Assembly: GCF_037042905.1 (NCBI RefSeq)
Contig: NC_087251.1
Span: 47,812,373-47,876,372 of the forward strand
Direction: 5' to 3'
From: Lytechinus pictus
Lineage: Eukaryota > Echinodermata > Echinoidea > Temnopleuroida > Toxopneustidae
DNA length: 64,000 nucleotides
Of this stretch, positions 20,808-33,533 are shown piece by piece. A program made the position numbers and the translations under genes. The notes under the pieces are model-generated. The model saw only the letters and a list, made by a program, of their open reading frames with translations, was not told where the DNA came from and ran no database searches. The first letter of the stretch is position 1. Each line of letters opens with the position of its first letter.

Positions 20808-23800
20808 GTAAGCCGGTGTATCGCAGCTCGCGCGCTCACGGGTCTGACTGCCGGACCTTTGCCCTCGCCAGACCGACCCTGCCCGGCGGCGAAATTATTT
20901 TTCCCACCGAGTTCTGGACCAACATATGAATATTCATGACTTGCGTCTTCGGATTGAGAGTACGCATGCGCGTGGACTTGCCCTCGACCAGTGCCGATCG
21001 TAAGCATTCACGTTGCTCAGAATGAATTAGCATCGTCAAATTACCGGTACCCTTATATGCTTAGATCTATATATACATCCAATTCTTAAACACTTATCAA
21101 ACTAGCTGCCATTAATGGCAAGACATGTGCTAGGGTAGGGCTAGCTTAGGCTAGCGCATTAACTTTACCTCAAATCTGGACCTGTCTAATGCCTAATACT
21201 AATAGGAATAGCCGACTAATGCCATGGTTAACTTCGAACTTGTTAATTCCGAACTTTACGTTTGATTAGGTTTGGACCAATATTAGCTTATTTATCATGG
21301 TTTAATATGTCTAGTCCGTATACAGAACCAGTCCTAGATCTAAAAAAAAATTCTTAGTTCTAGTCTAGTCTCTAGATCTAGACTCTGATCTACGCGCTAT
21401 CAGCATGGAACCACAAGTGTACCAAAGGGGGGGGGGGCAGACTGCCCCCCTGACGAGTCACAACTGATCCAGGGGACGTGCCCCCCCCTTGAGAAGCCAA
21501 ATTAATAATTTGTAATGTCAAAATGCAACGAAAAAAAAAGACGTATGTCCCCTCTTTTGAACTTGAAGATCTTTTTTTTTTTCTTGTCAAATTTTTTTCA
21601 GCTACGAAATCCTTAATTTTGGGTGAAGACGGGGATCAAGATCACTGACGTTAATTTGTGCCTGACGTTAGAATACGTTCCATGCACGCACTGGTGTACC
21701 TAGGATTTTCCAAAAGGGGGGCAAATTTTTTAGAGGATATTTCGTCCGCGAAAAAATGTGACAAGCCTCCCCCCCCCAAAAAAAAAAGATAGATATTTTG
21801 CTTTAGGTTTTACTTCTCAGCGAGAAAGCATAGCGAGCAAGCGGTTTTGAAAAAAAAAATAATTCTGAAGTTGTAAAACTTGATTTATGGTCAATTATGG
21901 GGCTAATCATTGTTGAAATTTCCTTGCGCGATGTTGCCAGCGCGAATCACCAGCTCAAACTTCTTGACATGTCGTGTAATAAGACATGGAAATTATTTTA
22001 TTCTGAGCTGGTTTTGTAATCATGAAAAAGATGTGTATCTAACTAAAAAATAACTTTGCGCTCGCTAATTCTTTTTATATACTGACCAGTAAAGGAAGCA
22101 GTTAATTAAGCAGTTAATTACTGCATTTTAAATAAGATACATAACTCACCAATAAAAAATAATGCGAGCGCAAAGCGCGAACTCAAAAATTTGTGATATT
22201 CCAACCTACGCATGCGCGTGGACTTGGCCTCGACCAGTACCAGTGCCGATCGTAAGCATTCACGTTGCTCAGAATGAATTAGCATCGTCAAATTACCGGT
22301 ACCCTTACATAGTTACATAGGTCTTATAGGCTTAGATCTATATAGGCTAGCGCATTAACTTTACCTCAAATCTGGACCTGTCTAATTAATGCCTAGTACT
22401 AATCAGTGTTGTAGTGCCTTGATGCTCGGCCTTGCATGGCCTTAAGGCACCTTGTCGGAATTAACAAGTTCGAAGTTAACCATGGCATTAGTCGGCTATT
22501 CCTATTAGTATTAGGAATTAGACAGGTCCAGATTTGAGGTAAAGTTAATGCGCTAGCCTAAGCTAGCCCTACCCTAGCACATGTCTTGCCATTAATGGCA
22601 GCTAGTTTGATAAGTGTTTAAGAATTGGATGTATATATAGATCTAAGCCTATAAGGCCTATGTAACTATGTAAGGGTACCGGTAATTTGACGATGCTAAT
22701 TCATTCTGAGCAACGTGAATGCTTACGATCGGCACTGGTCGAGGCCAAGTCCACGCGCATGCGTACTCTCAATCCGAAGACGCAAGTCATGAATATTCAT
22801 ATGTTGGTCCAGAACTCGGTGGGAAAAATAATTTCGCTGCCCGGCGCGGCCGCCAGTGCCGAGGGCCTCACAATCACAGCTGCAGCCCAGGCAGGATCTA
22901 CCTGTCTTACAAAGCTATTTTGAAATTATTTCATCACAGAGCTAGCCTTGTTCTGATTGTCTATTTTACTGTATTGTACACTTCTAATTTAATTTCTACA
23001 ATTCTAGACATTTTTTATTGAAATTCTTGAACTTGAAGAAAACGAAATTTATGCCTGGTGAGGTAATCGGGGGGGGGGGGGGGGTCTGTTATTAGACTAG
23101 ATCTATTCATTCTTTTTGCCAACTGAACTTGGCAAAGTCTTTACCTTGATTTTACCTTGATGTTGGGCATAAAGTATAGGAGACTTATTTGCCCCTCTGC
23201 ATCTTCTTAGAACTTGTCCTCAGTTATAAACATAACAATTTCACATGCATGTGTGGGTTTGGACGATTTGTGAAAAATTCAGTGTCTGGGTCGAAGCGAT
23301 TGTACTTGGTTTTCCAGGCCTTCTCTAAATTTGATTTGAATGAATTAATACTGCTACTGTTCACGACCTCAGAAGGTAGGTCATTCCATAGATTGATTAC
23401 TCGTTGCGAGAAATCGTGTTGCCTGAGTGTTGATTGTGCTCTTAACTTAATTATTTTTCTAGAATGTCCTCTTGTCCGAGATTGAGTGTCAAGTTTGAAG
23501 AAATTTGCACAGTCCAAATCATCTATGCCCTGAATAATCTTAAACGTTTGGATCATATCCGCTCTGTTTCTCCTATAGGATAACGTTGGTAGATTTAGTT
23601 TCTTCAGTCGTTCCATATAGCTCAAGTTCTTCAGATGTGGAATTAGCTTGGTTGCTCTACGTTGGATTTTTTCCAGTTTTATGATGTCTTTCTTGAGATA
23701 GGGGTGCCATACACTACTGCAGTATTCTAAAGATGGTCGTATGATTGACTTGTAAAGTTGAACCAGACCTCTTTCATCCAAGTTTGAGAAAGTTCTCTTG

Positions 23801-25363
23801 ATAAGTCCTAAAAGGCGGTTTGCTTTGGCACAAGCTTTGATCACATGTTTAGAAAATTGCAAATTGTTATCAAAGGTTACTCCCAGGTCGTTTTCCTCAG
23901 TCACTTTTGGAATTACAGAAGTGTCATCTGGTACTAGTAGGTAGCTCATACCTGGATTTTTTCTTCCAATAGACATTACTTTGCATTTCTTCTGGTTGAA
24001 GGTTAACTGCCAGTCTCCTGCCCACGACGAAAGGTTGAACAAATCATCCTGTAGGCTTACGTTATCATCTTCGTCACGGCGGGGTGCATACAGTTTTGTG
24101 TCATCTGCAAATAATTTGACTACAGAGTTCTTAGAAATCACATCCGGAAGATCATTGATGAAGACAATAAAGAGGGTAGGGCCGATAACACTACCTTGAG
24201 GAATTCCACTGGTCACCTCACATTCCTTGGACAGTGCTCCATCTACTATCACCCTTTGTTTGCGATCAGAGAGAAACGCTTTAATCCATGTCCATACTTT
24301 TCCTTGAATTCCATATCCTTGTACTTTTGCGAGGAGTCTAATATGGGGAACACTATCAAACGCTTTGCGGTAGTCCAGGTAAATGCAATCGACTATATCC
24401 TTTGCATCAAGGGCAGTACTCCAATCATTTGTGACTTCCAGTAGTTGGGTAGTACAAGATCTTCCTTTCCTGAACCCGTGTTGATGAGGCGTTAGTAGGT
24501 TATTGGATTCTAAGTGATCCAATATCTGATCCCTAACAATTGTTTCCATAATCTTACAAACAACACTTGTAAGACTTACAGGTCGATAATTCTCTGGAAC
24601 ATTTTTCGGTCCCTTTTTGTGAATGGGTACCACGTTAGCAGAGCGCCACAAGTCAGGGATCTGTCCTGTAATCATTGAGGTGGTGAAAATATCTACCAAT
24701 ACTGGGGCTACCATCTCCTGTAATTCCTTCAAGATCCTAATATGAATTCCATCAGGACCTGGAGATTTGTCTTGGTCCAGACGTCTTAGTATTTTAATTA
24801 TAGCTGGACTGTCTATGTGGATATCAACTAAGGGATCCACGAAGCATCTGGATCAAAAGCTCATATCATTGATCAAAAGCTCATATATTCCAGTCTGTTT
24901 CTGGTAGGTTTCTCAACTCCTCCCCCCCCCCAAAAAAAAAAGAAGTTAATTCACAGTTTCGTGATCCGAAGTTAGGTTATATTACCTGTCATGGATTAAA
25001 AAAAAAAACATCTGCAGGTTTTTCATTCACACTTCATGAGATTGAAAACATAGACCAAAAGCAAGTTCATTCTTTAAATCTCTCTGTAATTTGTACTGAT
25101 CTATGCAGACATTTTGATCATGGTGATGGTAGACAAATGTCAGAAATGTTTCAATAAATCCCCATAGATATTTTGTCTAACCAAGATATTCAAAATAGTC
25201 TATTTAGTCTTCACATGTTCTTTTCTTTCACTCTCAGCGGCTTCCGGAAGCAGATCCAGAGAAAATGGCAGAGTCGAGACAAAGGACTAAAGATCTTGTG
25301 GCAGCACTGAAAGCAGCATCAGAAAGTCCCCATCCAATATACCAAGATGTGAAAAGAGAGTGA
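20697..25363 (+). CDS. UQCC3: UQCC3-like mitochondrial complex III assembly factor, two exons
   Basis: Exons 20697-20807 and 25238-25363 join in phase 0 to give 78 aa (human UQCC3 is 93 aa). Seen: a short basic start, one membrane segment rich in small residues (about residues 7-26), then TVTPDTEELVKRLPEADPEK and a charged helical tail ending PHPIYQDVKRE. The vertebrate protein has the same layout: a single-span inner-membrane protein with a TP motif, a leucine/proline stretch and an amphipathic helix. It binds cardiolipin and helps put cytochrome b into complex III. A TATA-like TTATAAATAAG lies about 30 bases before the ATG. The 4.4-kb intron is filled with repeats, including an opposite-strand LINE. 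AATAAA at 25819 and 26070 are candidate polyadenylation signals. The call rests on layout and short similarity; another small mitochondrial assembly protein is possible. Confidence 0.75.
20889..21252 (+). repeat. Inverted-repeat arm A in UQCC3-like intron
   Basis: Runs from GCGAAATTATTTTTCCCACC to AACTTGTTAATTCCGA. Its reverse complement is arm C (22455-22837), almost identical over the whole length apart from a gap of about 19 bases. It starts 81 bases after exon 1. Confidence 0.85.
21400..21640 (-). repeat. Same family, copy 2, between inverted-repeat arms
   Basis: ACGTGCCCCCCCCTTGAGAA, then TTCTTGTCAAATTTTTTTCA and TTAATTTTGGGTGAAGAC. Confidence 0.55.
22207..22402 (+). repeat. Partial copy B of the same repeat
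   Basis: Same orientation as A, from CATGCGCGTGGACTTGGCC to TAATGCCTAGTACTAAT. It carries the TACATAGTTACATAGG insertion found in C but not in A, and lacks an internal block, so it forms a tight hairpin with C. Confidence 0.8.
22455..22837 (-). repeat. Inverted-repeat arm C
   Basis: Reverse complement of A and, in part, of B. Both A and C carry the same short open frame beginning MTMLIHSEQREC, explained by duplication. Confidence 0.85.
23224..24837 (-). pseudogene. 5'-truncated CR1-type LINE reverse transcriptase
   Basis: A single open frame of about 537 codons lies antisense in the UQCC3-like intron. Counting from the open-frame start, reverse-transcriptase landmarks are SPGPDG (26-31), GFRKGRS (122-128), LDYRKAFD (155-162), GIPQGSVIGP (212-221) and the catalytic FADD (244-247), then the CR1/L2-type C-terminal region. 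The endonuclease domain is missing. The frame opens at a GTG, with an in-frame TGA six codons upstream, so it is a 5'-truncated copy and not a complete gene. The RT frame is unbroken, so the insertion is fairly young. Clade assignment within the CR1/L2 group is tentative. Confidence 0.88.
25238..25363 (+). CDS. UQCC3: UQCC3-like exon 2
   Basis: Residues 38-78, RLPEADPEK to the stop TGA. Preceded by a strong pyrimidine tract and CTCTCAG. Too short for a standard open-frame list. Confidence 0.8.
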   Translation, partial: RLPEADPEKMAESRQRTKDLVAALKAASESPHPIYQDVKRE

Positions 25364-28231
25364 AACATGAGGAAAGACTCTAAACAGAAAATGAACTTAA
25401 ATTGAAAGATAGCTACTGTCTTCATTGCAGGGAGCAAGGTCTTGAAGATCAGATGCTTATTTTCAGATTTGGCATGAATCTGTGATGATTATCCTGGACC
25501 CGGGAAAAGTGATATTTTGAAATACTACAAGCCATGTTACAGATTTCATTATCCACTTGGTGTCATGACTGTCATCATATGCCTTGTATGAAACCTCAGT
25601 GATCCAATGCTCAATTTTGGTTATGTAGAACCAATTGTTCCCCTTCAAATTATTTCGGGTCTCCATGCATATAAGTCTTAGTTTGTATCTGTCAGTACAT
25701 GCAGAACTAAGAAGACAAAATTTGTGAGATGAAGGATTTATATTTGTGAGCTGGCAAATCCTAATTATTTTGGAGCCATCATCAAATTCAATTTAAATTC
25801 AACTTTGCTTTTTAAGGAAATAAAACTTCAAACTGAACATGTTTGTGTGTGTGGGGGTAAATGAATATGGATACTTTACATTGAGTGGTAGTTCATCAAA
25901 GAGTTAATTTAATTTCTGCTCTTGTGTTTGACTGTTTGAAAAATATGTAATTTGAATAATCGGTATTAATTTTCATCAATCCATGCAACATGAATTATCA
26001 TTTTGGTGTATCATCAAAGCGTACTTTCTATACAAGGCATTCGCTCATGATTAATTTATTACTAAGAAGAATAAAGGTTTTTCAAAATTATTTGCTTTCA
26101 AAAGACCCTAGATATTTACGACAATTTCGTACATGAATCAGCTTTAATTTCTTGCATACAAATGTGCTAAGTATGCTATACTTACTGTATGTCATCTGGA
26201 TGATAACTAAACAAATTAATGAATTGAATCATAGAAGTGTTAATTGATTTAGGTGGATTTGTGTTCATAAAAATTCAAGAAAAGAGCTTTAGAATCTATC
26301 TGAGGTGTAACTAGCAGAGTAGCTGACACACTTTAGATCTTGGCTGATTTATCACCAGATTTTCAGCATACAGTGTTAGTGTAAGTGATATTACGCTGAG
26401 CAAGGAGAGATTAGTTTGATGTAATGGTCACAGGGAAAATATCACTTATATTTCTGGTTTTAAATTGTGGACATTTGGATTACTAAAATGTCATCTAAAG
26501 GTTGTGAGTTGTCAAGAGAAATGTTCCTAATTGTAAGTCTGTCAATTTTAGATAGTTTTTTTTTTTTTACTTCAGATTAAAATTATGATCTAGTCATTAA
26601 TCAATGGCTCTATGTCTAAGATACTATTGACATTTCAAATTTTCACCTTTGCCACCTGCTAGGTAGCACAAAGGCTCACAATCCATTGCAAAATGGGAAT
26701 GACCAATCAAAATCATAGTTGCAATTTATTATTTGCATATAGTTTAATATACCAACTATCAACTTACAAAATTATGTTTGAAATTTCAAATGATATTGTC
26801 TTATTGGGCCTAGTTCTAAAAGATTGACAAAGGCTTTTCTTAAAAAAAAAAAAAAATGTTTTCTTGATTTTCCAAATATGTTTGAACAGCTTTTTTGGGT
26901 AGGATATATTTTTAATACATACATTTGGGGGAGGGGTGGTGCAATGGTATTACAGCATTAGAATATTTGATTTTGTAAACTTGTCCTTATTGGAATGTCG
27001 ACCTCAAGTATTTTGTTGATTATGCTTGAAGTAATTGGAAATATTAAATATCAAATGTTTTCAGAATATCTCATCTAGTCCATTTTTTACAGGTATTATT
27101 TTCTTCATCAAGTTGATAATGATTCACAAGACAGCATAGAAAGACAGATTTGACTAGTATAGGATCTAGATGGAAGAGAGTAAAAAGGAGGGGATGCGGT
27201 GGAGGGGACATCAGTTTTTGTCGGATAATAATCGTGTCCCAGGAATTTCTTCAAGTGAAAATGGTGAAAAGTTATAAAACTTCCTTGACAAGTATTTTTT
27301 ACTCGTAATCTGTGTGGAAAATTGAGTTATAAATTGTGGGGAAAATCACCACCAATGACTTCAAAATATTTTAATTGTCTCGCCACTTGTATACAGATAG
27401 GTGAGGGAGCTCTGATCCCAAAACATTCCATGGTGAAAAAAAAAGAGAAAGGGAAAGAAAGTGTGGGGTTGGGTTGGGGATAATACTAGTCTTAAGGGGG
27501 AAATAAATGTTCAACTGAAGAAGGAAATAGGAAGCTCAATCATACACATCAAACAGAAGCAAACGGAACGGAGAGGAGAAGATGGAACTTAACTATGAAG
27601 ACACAGGAACAAAATTGAACTTAACTCGATGAAGTCTGGTAGTGCACTGCATTATTTGCTGGGCTTCCTTGCCTCAGTAAAACTCATACAAAATTAGCAT
27701 ATATTCAAATTACACAAAATCAACCAATGAAAATAAAGAGAATGGAGAAGCCAACTGAAAGTGGAAAAGTCTAATTCATAAAAATAACCAATAAGAGATA
27801 GAGGATGGAGATGAATAAGATATTGGGATGATTACATAATAAGAATGTTGAACAAAAGAATCAGATGTGGGAATGTAATGAATGAACACATCTGAATAGG
27901 AAAGGAATGACAGGAGAAGCAGGTTGAAAGTCAAAAGTAAATGGATGACAACAGAAGCATGAAGAAAGTAAACAAAGCTGAACTAAATACCACAGCTTGA
28001 ACTGTAAATAACTAAACTATTAAAGGAAACCAAATGTCAAAATAACAGTCCTACAAAATGAATAGGTGGAAATTTCAAAATATAAACATTTACTTGATGA
28101 ATATTATGTCGAAATCTATCACAAAATGAGATTTTCTTAAAAGGCCAAAAATTTTGCTCGCTCGTGACTTTTTAGAAATATTTTTCCCACATACGACATT
28201 ATGTTGTGACCCTCTAAATTTATGGCTCATT
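25364..28231 (+). other. UQCC3-like 3'UTR and intergenic sequence
   Basis: AATAAA at 25819 and 26070 probably end the transcript. The rest is AT-rich with no recognised gene or element. Confidence 0.5.
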
Positions 28232-28738
28232 ACGAGTGGATACCATGCGCGACCATGGGGTCTCGAAAAGCACCCTAAACACGTAATTTCCATATTCTGA
28301 AAATGCACCCCTTAACAAGTATTGGCGCGTGAAACCCTACCATTAACAAGTATTGGAAACAAAACGATACTCTTGGCAAATATTCCCTGAAATGAACCCC
28401 TAAACAAGTACAGAAATGTTTTATTGTTACGGGTCCTTCGGTCGTCGGCTTTACCTTATTTGGTTTAGTACGACCCCACTTGCTACACCTCGCGCAAATC
28501 GGACTCTAAACACGAAGTGTTGGGGCAAAATGGACATCCTTTATAAAACATTTTAATTTTGTTTTATCATTCCCGCAAATTCGACCCTAAACACGTAATT
28601 TTCCTAGCGAAATAGACACCCTTTTTTCATTATTTTTGTGTTTTTGACACCCTTATCACGTTACGTACGTAACGTGCCCTATCGTGAAAAGGACATCCTT
28701 TTTACGTGTTTTTTGGGTCGCGCATGGTATCCACTCGT
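28232..28738. mobile_element. 507-bp inverted-terminal element with CCCTAAACACG subrepeats
   Basis: Ends ACGAGTGGATACCATGCGCG and CGCGCATGGTATCCACTCGT are perfect inverts of about 22 bp. Inside, CCCTAAACACGTAATT-like units recur at about 28272, 28503 and 28572. Superfamily unknown; no clear target duplication. Confidence 0.65.
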
Positions 28739-28974
28739 CAATGTAAGTGGCCCCCCGGGAACTGTGTATGGCATTAAATGATAGTGCCAGATGGGTATGA
28801 ACAACCTGTCTTGATTGTTGATGAACACATATCATTTGCTTGAAGTCAATGAATGCTTTCTGAGCAAAGATTTGAAGTCAAAAGCTAAATGATAGTGCTG
28901 GCTTTATGGAAAATGTGATGGGATTTCAATGTGGTTGGAGTTATTAAGATTATCATCGCCCTCTCAAGACGGTT

Positions 28975-29147
28975 TTTACACATTATAATTGATTAACGAA
29001 GTGCACACATAGATACAAAAAATGCGTATATCATTTCGATTAATTTCTTTTCGACCTCCATGTTTGAATGTAGGATGACAGAACACTAATTGATGAAATA
29101 CCTTGCTCACGAGCATAAGTGCCATGGCTGGGGATCGAACCCCGAGT
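28975..29147 (-). mobile_element. SINE fragment, minus strand
   Basis: On the minus strand GGGGTTCGATCCCCAGCCAT is a good B box, followed by CATGGCACTTATGCTCGTGA and GCAAGGTATTTCATCAAT, matching the body of the 44950 SINE. The A-box half is missing. Confidence 0.65.
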
Positions 29148-29679
29148 TCACTTCAACCCAAAAAAGTTGATTTCAATAAAAATAGCACAACACTGAAACT
29201 TTCATCAAAATCGGATGTAAAATAAAGTTATGACATTTTTCAATTTCTCGAAACAGTTTTAGGCACATCCTGGCCTGTACATGCAAATGAAGGGACTTAT
29301 GACGTCGCCCACTCACTATTTCTTTTGTTTTTTATTCAAGATATGAAATATTTTCTCATCAGTGTAAAAAGTTTTATTTTCCCCCTGAATATGTGGAATT
29401 ACTATTGTATTAACATTTTATGGTTCAGTCGAGTTTGTTCTTTTGAAAATTGAAATAACGTTTAATAAAAAACAAATAGTCAGTGAGGGACATCATCAAC
29501 TCTCATTTACATGTCACTGAGTTTTGCGTATAACTTTTGTGAAAAATAAGCAAAACTTTTAGAATGTCTCAACTTTCTTATTTTTACATCCGATTTTGAT
29601 GAAAATTTCAACATCATGCTTGTTGGATTTTTCTCTATTGATTCAAATCAACATTTTCTGGGTTGGACTTGTCCTTTAA
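29145..29679. mobile_element. T2-type MITE, left end eroded
   Basis: The right end is intact (GGACTTGTCCTTTAA). The left end lacks TTAAAGG but keeps GTTCACTTCAACCC. The arms share CATCCGATTTTGATGAAAAT with the elements at 29761 and 52552. It abuts a SINE fragment, so the left end may have been cut by that junction. Confidence 0.65.
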
Positions 29680-29760
29680 ATGTGTCTAGTCAGGCTTCTT
29701 AGACCACGCACTCGTCCACGGCACCTCCAAGCACCTAATGCAGGAGCAAGAAAAATAAAA

Positions 29761-30345
29761 TTAAAGGTCAAGTCCACCCCAGAAAAAAAGTTGATTAAAA
29801 TGAATAGAGAAAAATCAAACATGAATAACACTGAAAACTTCATCAAAAGCGGATATAAAATAAAAAAGTTATGACATTTTAAAGTTTCGCTTATTTTTCA
29901 CTAAACAGTTCTATGCTCAACTCAGGGATATGCAAATGAGAGAGTCGATGATGTCACTAACTCACTATTTCTTTCAGTTTTTATAGTTTGAATTATACAA
30001 TATTTCAATTAGGACTCCCTTGCTTGAACCACAAAATGTTAACATAATGGAATTCCACGTGTTCAGGGAGGAATAAAACTTTGTTTCACATGACAATGAC
30101 GAGAAAATAAAAATATTTCATATTTCATATAATAAAATGCAAAATAAATAGTGAGTGTGTGGGTGATGTCATCAGTCCCCTCGTTTGCATACCGAACAAG
30201 ATGTGCATACTGTTTTGAAAATTTTTAAAATATTATAACTTGCTTACTTTACATCCGATTTTCATGAGAATTTCAGTGTTATGCTTATTTTATTTTTCTC
30301 TTTTTATTCAAATCGGCTATTTCTTGGGGTGGACTTGTCCTTTAC
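29761..30345. mobile_element. T2-type MITE
   Basis: TTAAAGGTCAAGTCCACCCC at the left, GGGGTGGACTTGTCCTTTA at the right; right TTAA changed to TTAC. Same family as 29145 and 52552. Confidence 0.8.
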
Positions 30346-30390
30346 CACACCTGCGCTCGTATTAAGCTATACGGTATAAGTTTCAAGACC

Positions 30391-30550
30391 TAGGCCCCAT
30401 TGAATAAAAGTTTCCAATATGGTAACTTTGCCATCCAATGGTAGCTTGTATATGGACTCCTTGTTTTTTGATTGGCTGTTGATCAGCGTTACCATGGCAG
30501 TTGCCATTGGATGGCAAAGTAATCATAACATTTTTGCAAAGGGACCCTGG
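30391..30550. mobile_element. Short foldback, GGTAACTTTGCCATCCAATGG family
   Basis: Arms GGTAACTTTGCCATCCAATG and CATTGGATGGCAAAGTAA with outer ATTGAATAAAAG / TTTTTGCAAAGGGACC. Confidence 0.65.
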
Positions 30551-31194
30551 CATCGAATTTAAAACGGGATAATTCTTGGATAATATTCAGGAGAAAATCA
30601 CCCTTTCCAGAAATGAAACATGAGAAAGGAATAGAGGATGTAGCACAGAGAAGAGATTGCGAGGGAGGAAAGTAAGATAAGTGAATAAGCGGGAGGGGGG
30701 GGGGGGGAGATACAATGAATCGGGAATACGATACTTGAAATTCAGAGTGATTGATGGAATGTGAAAATAGAGAGGGGGCGGTTCTATGAAGGGAAGAGAT
30801 GATGAAAACTGCAAGCAATTAACTGGTTGACCATAATAAAATAATAGCATTATTGGTGCAAATGCAAACTGTACTTTTGTGGTTGTATTTTTTCTGTCCT
30901 TTTTAAATAAATAATGAATAAATACTGTATGTTTTCTTCTTCTTCTTCTTTTCTGGGGGGGGGGAGGAGAAAGAAGGAAATTGGTATTTGTCCCCCAACT
31001 TGTTAGTTGCAGGGGGCACTACTAGCTCCCCCGCATCTGTCACCCGGCATAATGGGCTTGAATAGCTAATTAACTGCTTAGAGAGCAGCGAATTCAAAGG
31101 TAAACTTTTTGCCAAATCCCCGGGCCTGGGCCAAACCCATTTTATTCTATGAGCCACTATCTATTCTGAATATTAATTCACCGTGAGAGACCAT

Positions 31195-31450
31195 GCATGG
31201 GTGGAAATCCCAGGGGGGGGGGGGCACGTTAGGCGTACTAAAAATAGTAGGGGACACGTATCAAATGTCCGCCCTATACTATTTTTTGTCTTTTCTGATG
31301 GAAAGAAATACATCATTCAAAATCGAAATAAAACATGCATTTCGGTCGAAATTACGTTACATTTGGGGTGATAATCTTTTTTTTTTCTTTTTGCTTGTCA
31401 AATTTTCCAGCGTCTGGTCCCCCTACCTTCATAAATTTCCGCCCTTGTCA
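31195..31450 (-). repeat. Same family, copy 3
   Basis: GGGGGGGGCACGTTAGGCG at the start, TTTTGCTTGTCAAATTTTCC near the end. Confidence 0.5.
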
Positions 31451-32189
31451 GAGAGTGCACTGGCGAGGGTAGGGTGTGCACTCTTTTCATGGTAAAAGTT
31501 TAACGGGATCCGGCTAGCTGCGATATCGTAGGCCTCTAAGAAATTATAAACTTTCTACAACATATACTTTTTCGAAAATGAACTTTATTTGTTACTCTGA
31601 GCTAATTTTTACTACAGAACGCCTTAATAGGCGGTTAAAAACACCTGAATGAAAAAAGAGTGAAATCTACCTTTTCTCAAATGATGTCATATTTCGATTA
31701 GAATTATAAGCGAGACTTAAAAAAAATTAAACGAGAAACCGGTTAAATATTTATTTCAATTATCTGCCATCCTCAGTTTAAGTGTAATGAAAAATTCATA
31801 TATCATTAATGAATTGGTTACAGGTCGTTTACTAACTATGTAGGCCCTACCTTTTTTTTCAAAAATGATACAATTTGCCGGACAATTTGGTTTAGTTTGA
31901 CACAGCGTTGAAGAGAGATGGGGCGCGGTCATCGGAACCGATCCCTCAGTTCTGGAAGGAGCCTGCTGTGAAGGAAAAACAAGGTTTACCAAAAGAAAAT
32001 AATATCCAACCCCAAACATCATAACTTAACATGTCATTGAATTAATCGAACACTTCCTTTCCGCTCTGGCATGCTCCCCTCCCCTTTCTTGTTAGATAAA
32101 TCTTATATAATCATGACAGCTTCGGCTTCTAAAATAGCATCTTCCTATCCAACCGTGTTTGATCTTGCCGATAGGTAAGAAAAAGAAGC

Positions 32190-32600
32190 ATTCATGCATT
32201 ACGCGGTGGCGCTGGCAGTCTGGGCGCTGGTGATGGACGATTCGTCGATTAAAAATCCCGAGCTAGGAAGATATATGGAGCTGCCGTACTAGAACAGAGC
32301 GTGAATCCCGGCGTGAATCTTGAATTTGAAGCAGTTGAGAGGTATGTAGGCTTGTTTAAATACTATTTTCTGTGTAGTTCGGCAATGTTTCTGAGGATAT
32401 TCAAATATTTTGTCGGCTTTGTTTTTTGCCTTTTTGGAACGATAATCGCTTTGCAGTCCTTGCTACCACTACACAATAACACATATTGAAACGCCACCAG
32501 CAGATTAGCCGCCATTTACCAAGACACCAACGGGCGCTGCCTCACAGGTGGCCCTCGGTCTCCGCACGGTGTGAACGATGTGTTGGGTTAGTGGGCGGCT
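32190..32600 (+). promoter_or_regulatory. Probable Rab15-like promoter and untranslated exon
   Basis: CpG-richer sequence than its surroundings with GCGTGAATCCCGGCGTGAAT and a donor GAG/GTATGT at about 32341. The 62-codon frame at 32301 crosses this donor and is not believed. Inference only. Confidence 0.4.
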
Positions 32601-33533
32601 CCCTGTGCTTGCGCTTTCGGATGCCACATTGAATTCCTACTTCAATTTAAAACAGGAAATTCGTAATTGTTGCCCGTTCTAAGCCAAATTGGTGGAAATA
32701 CTCAAAGGAATGTTACTAAACATGTCTCACAATAAAGCTTTAAAAATTAAGCTGTATCATTTATTATAAAATATTAACTGTGAAAACTGTGATCATAGTT
32801 AGTAATACTTCAAACCTGTTAAATAATGATAATAATAATGATGATGATGATGATACTATGACAATTAATGCCATGATCATGGTGACAATTTTGCATTAAT
32901 TGTTATAGGGCTAATATAAAGTTTATTAATGTGGCAATCACAGTTTACTTGACGATCTTATACAGTAGTACATTATTTTTCACCAGACTACCAGTGACAG
33001 CTAGACTAGAGCTAGTGCCCCAAATTTGCATTCTTCAATAATCGAGCTAGAGCTAATTGTTCAAACTGCGACTTTCATTTATTATTAATTACATAGTTGC
33101 ATACTTAGACAACCTATCCTTGATTTTAATTGTTTTATTGTTATCATATCCTCCAGTTGTTGGTAGTACAGTTGTAACCTGTATGCAACAAGTCCACACT
33201 CATTTAATTTCTACCTTTTCTCCCCCAATCTGTACAGGTGCTGTTACTTGTAAGAGTCGTTCTTGCTTGGTTTTCAAGCAAGGATGTTTGTACTGCTATG
33301 TACTGAGAAGACTTGAGATGTTTGCACAGACAATCTAGTCTGGCTCTGAACAATACACCTTTCTCCTTCTTCATATGCTTCGAGGTTGAGACAAAAAATC
33401 CTTCAAAAGACTCCCTTGTACAACTGATACAAGTGCAATTTCCCATGGATCATATATCTGCACTACCTCTGTTATGCTTTGATATCATGCTATGAAATGA
33501 AAAAGTACTGAACGAGGACATTTTTTTGTCAAA

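Noticed and set aside
20684-22923. Similar short frames at 20684-21039 and 22687-22923
   Set aside because: Their likeness comes from the inverted duplication of arms A and C; no family features, and UQCC3 exon 1 is the only supported coding part.
24837-24840. Treating the GTG at the RT frame start as an initiator
   Set aside because: There is an in-frame stop just upstream and the element is 5'-truncated, so no true start exists.
32301-32489. 62-codon frame with a membrane-like stretch
   Set aside because: Crosses a likely splice donor of the Rab15 leader region; no homology signal.
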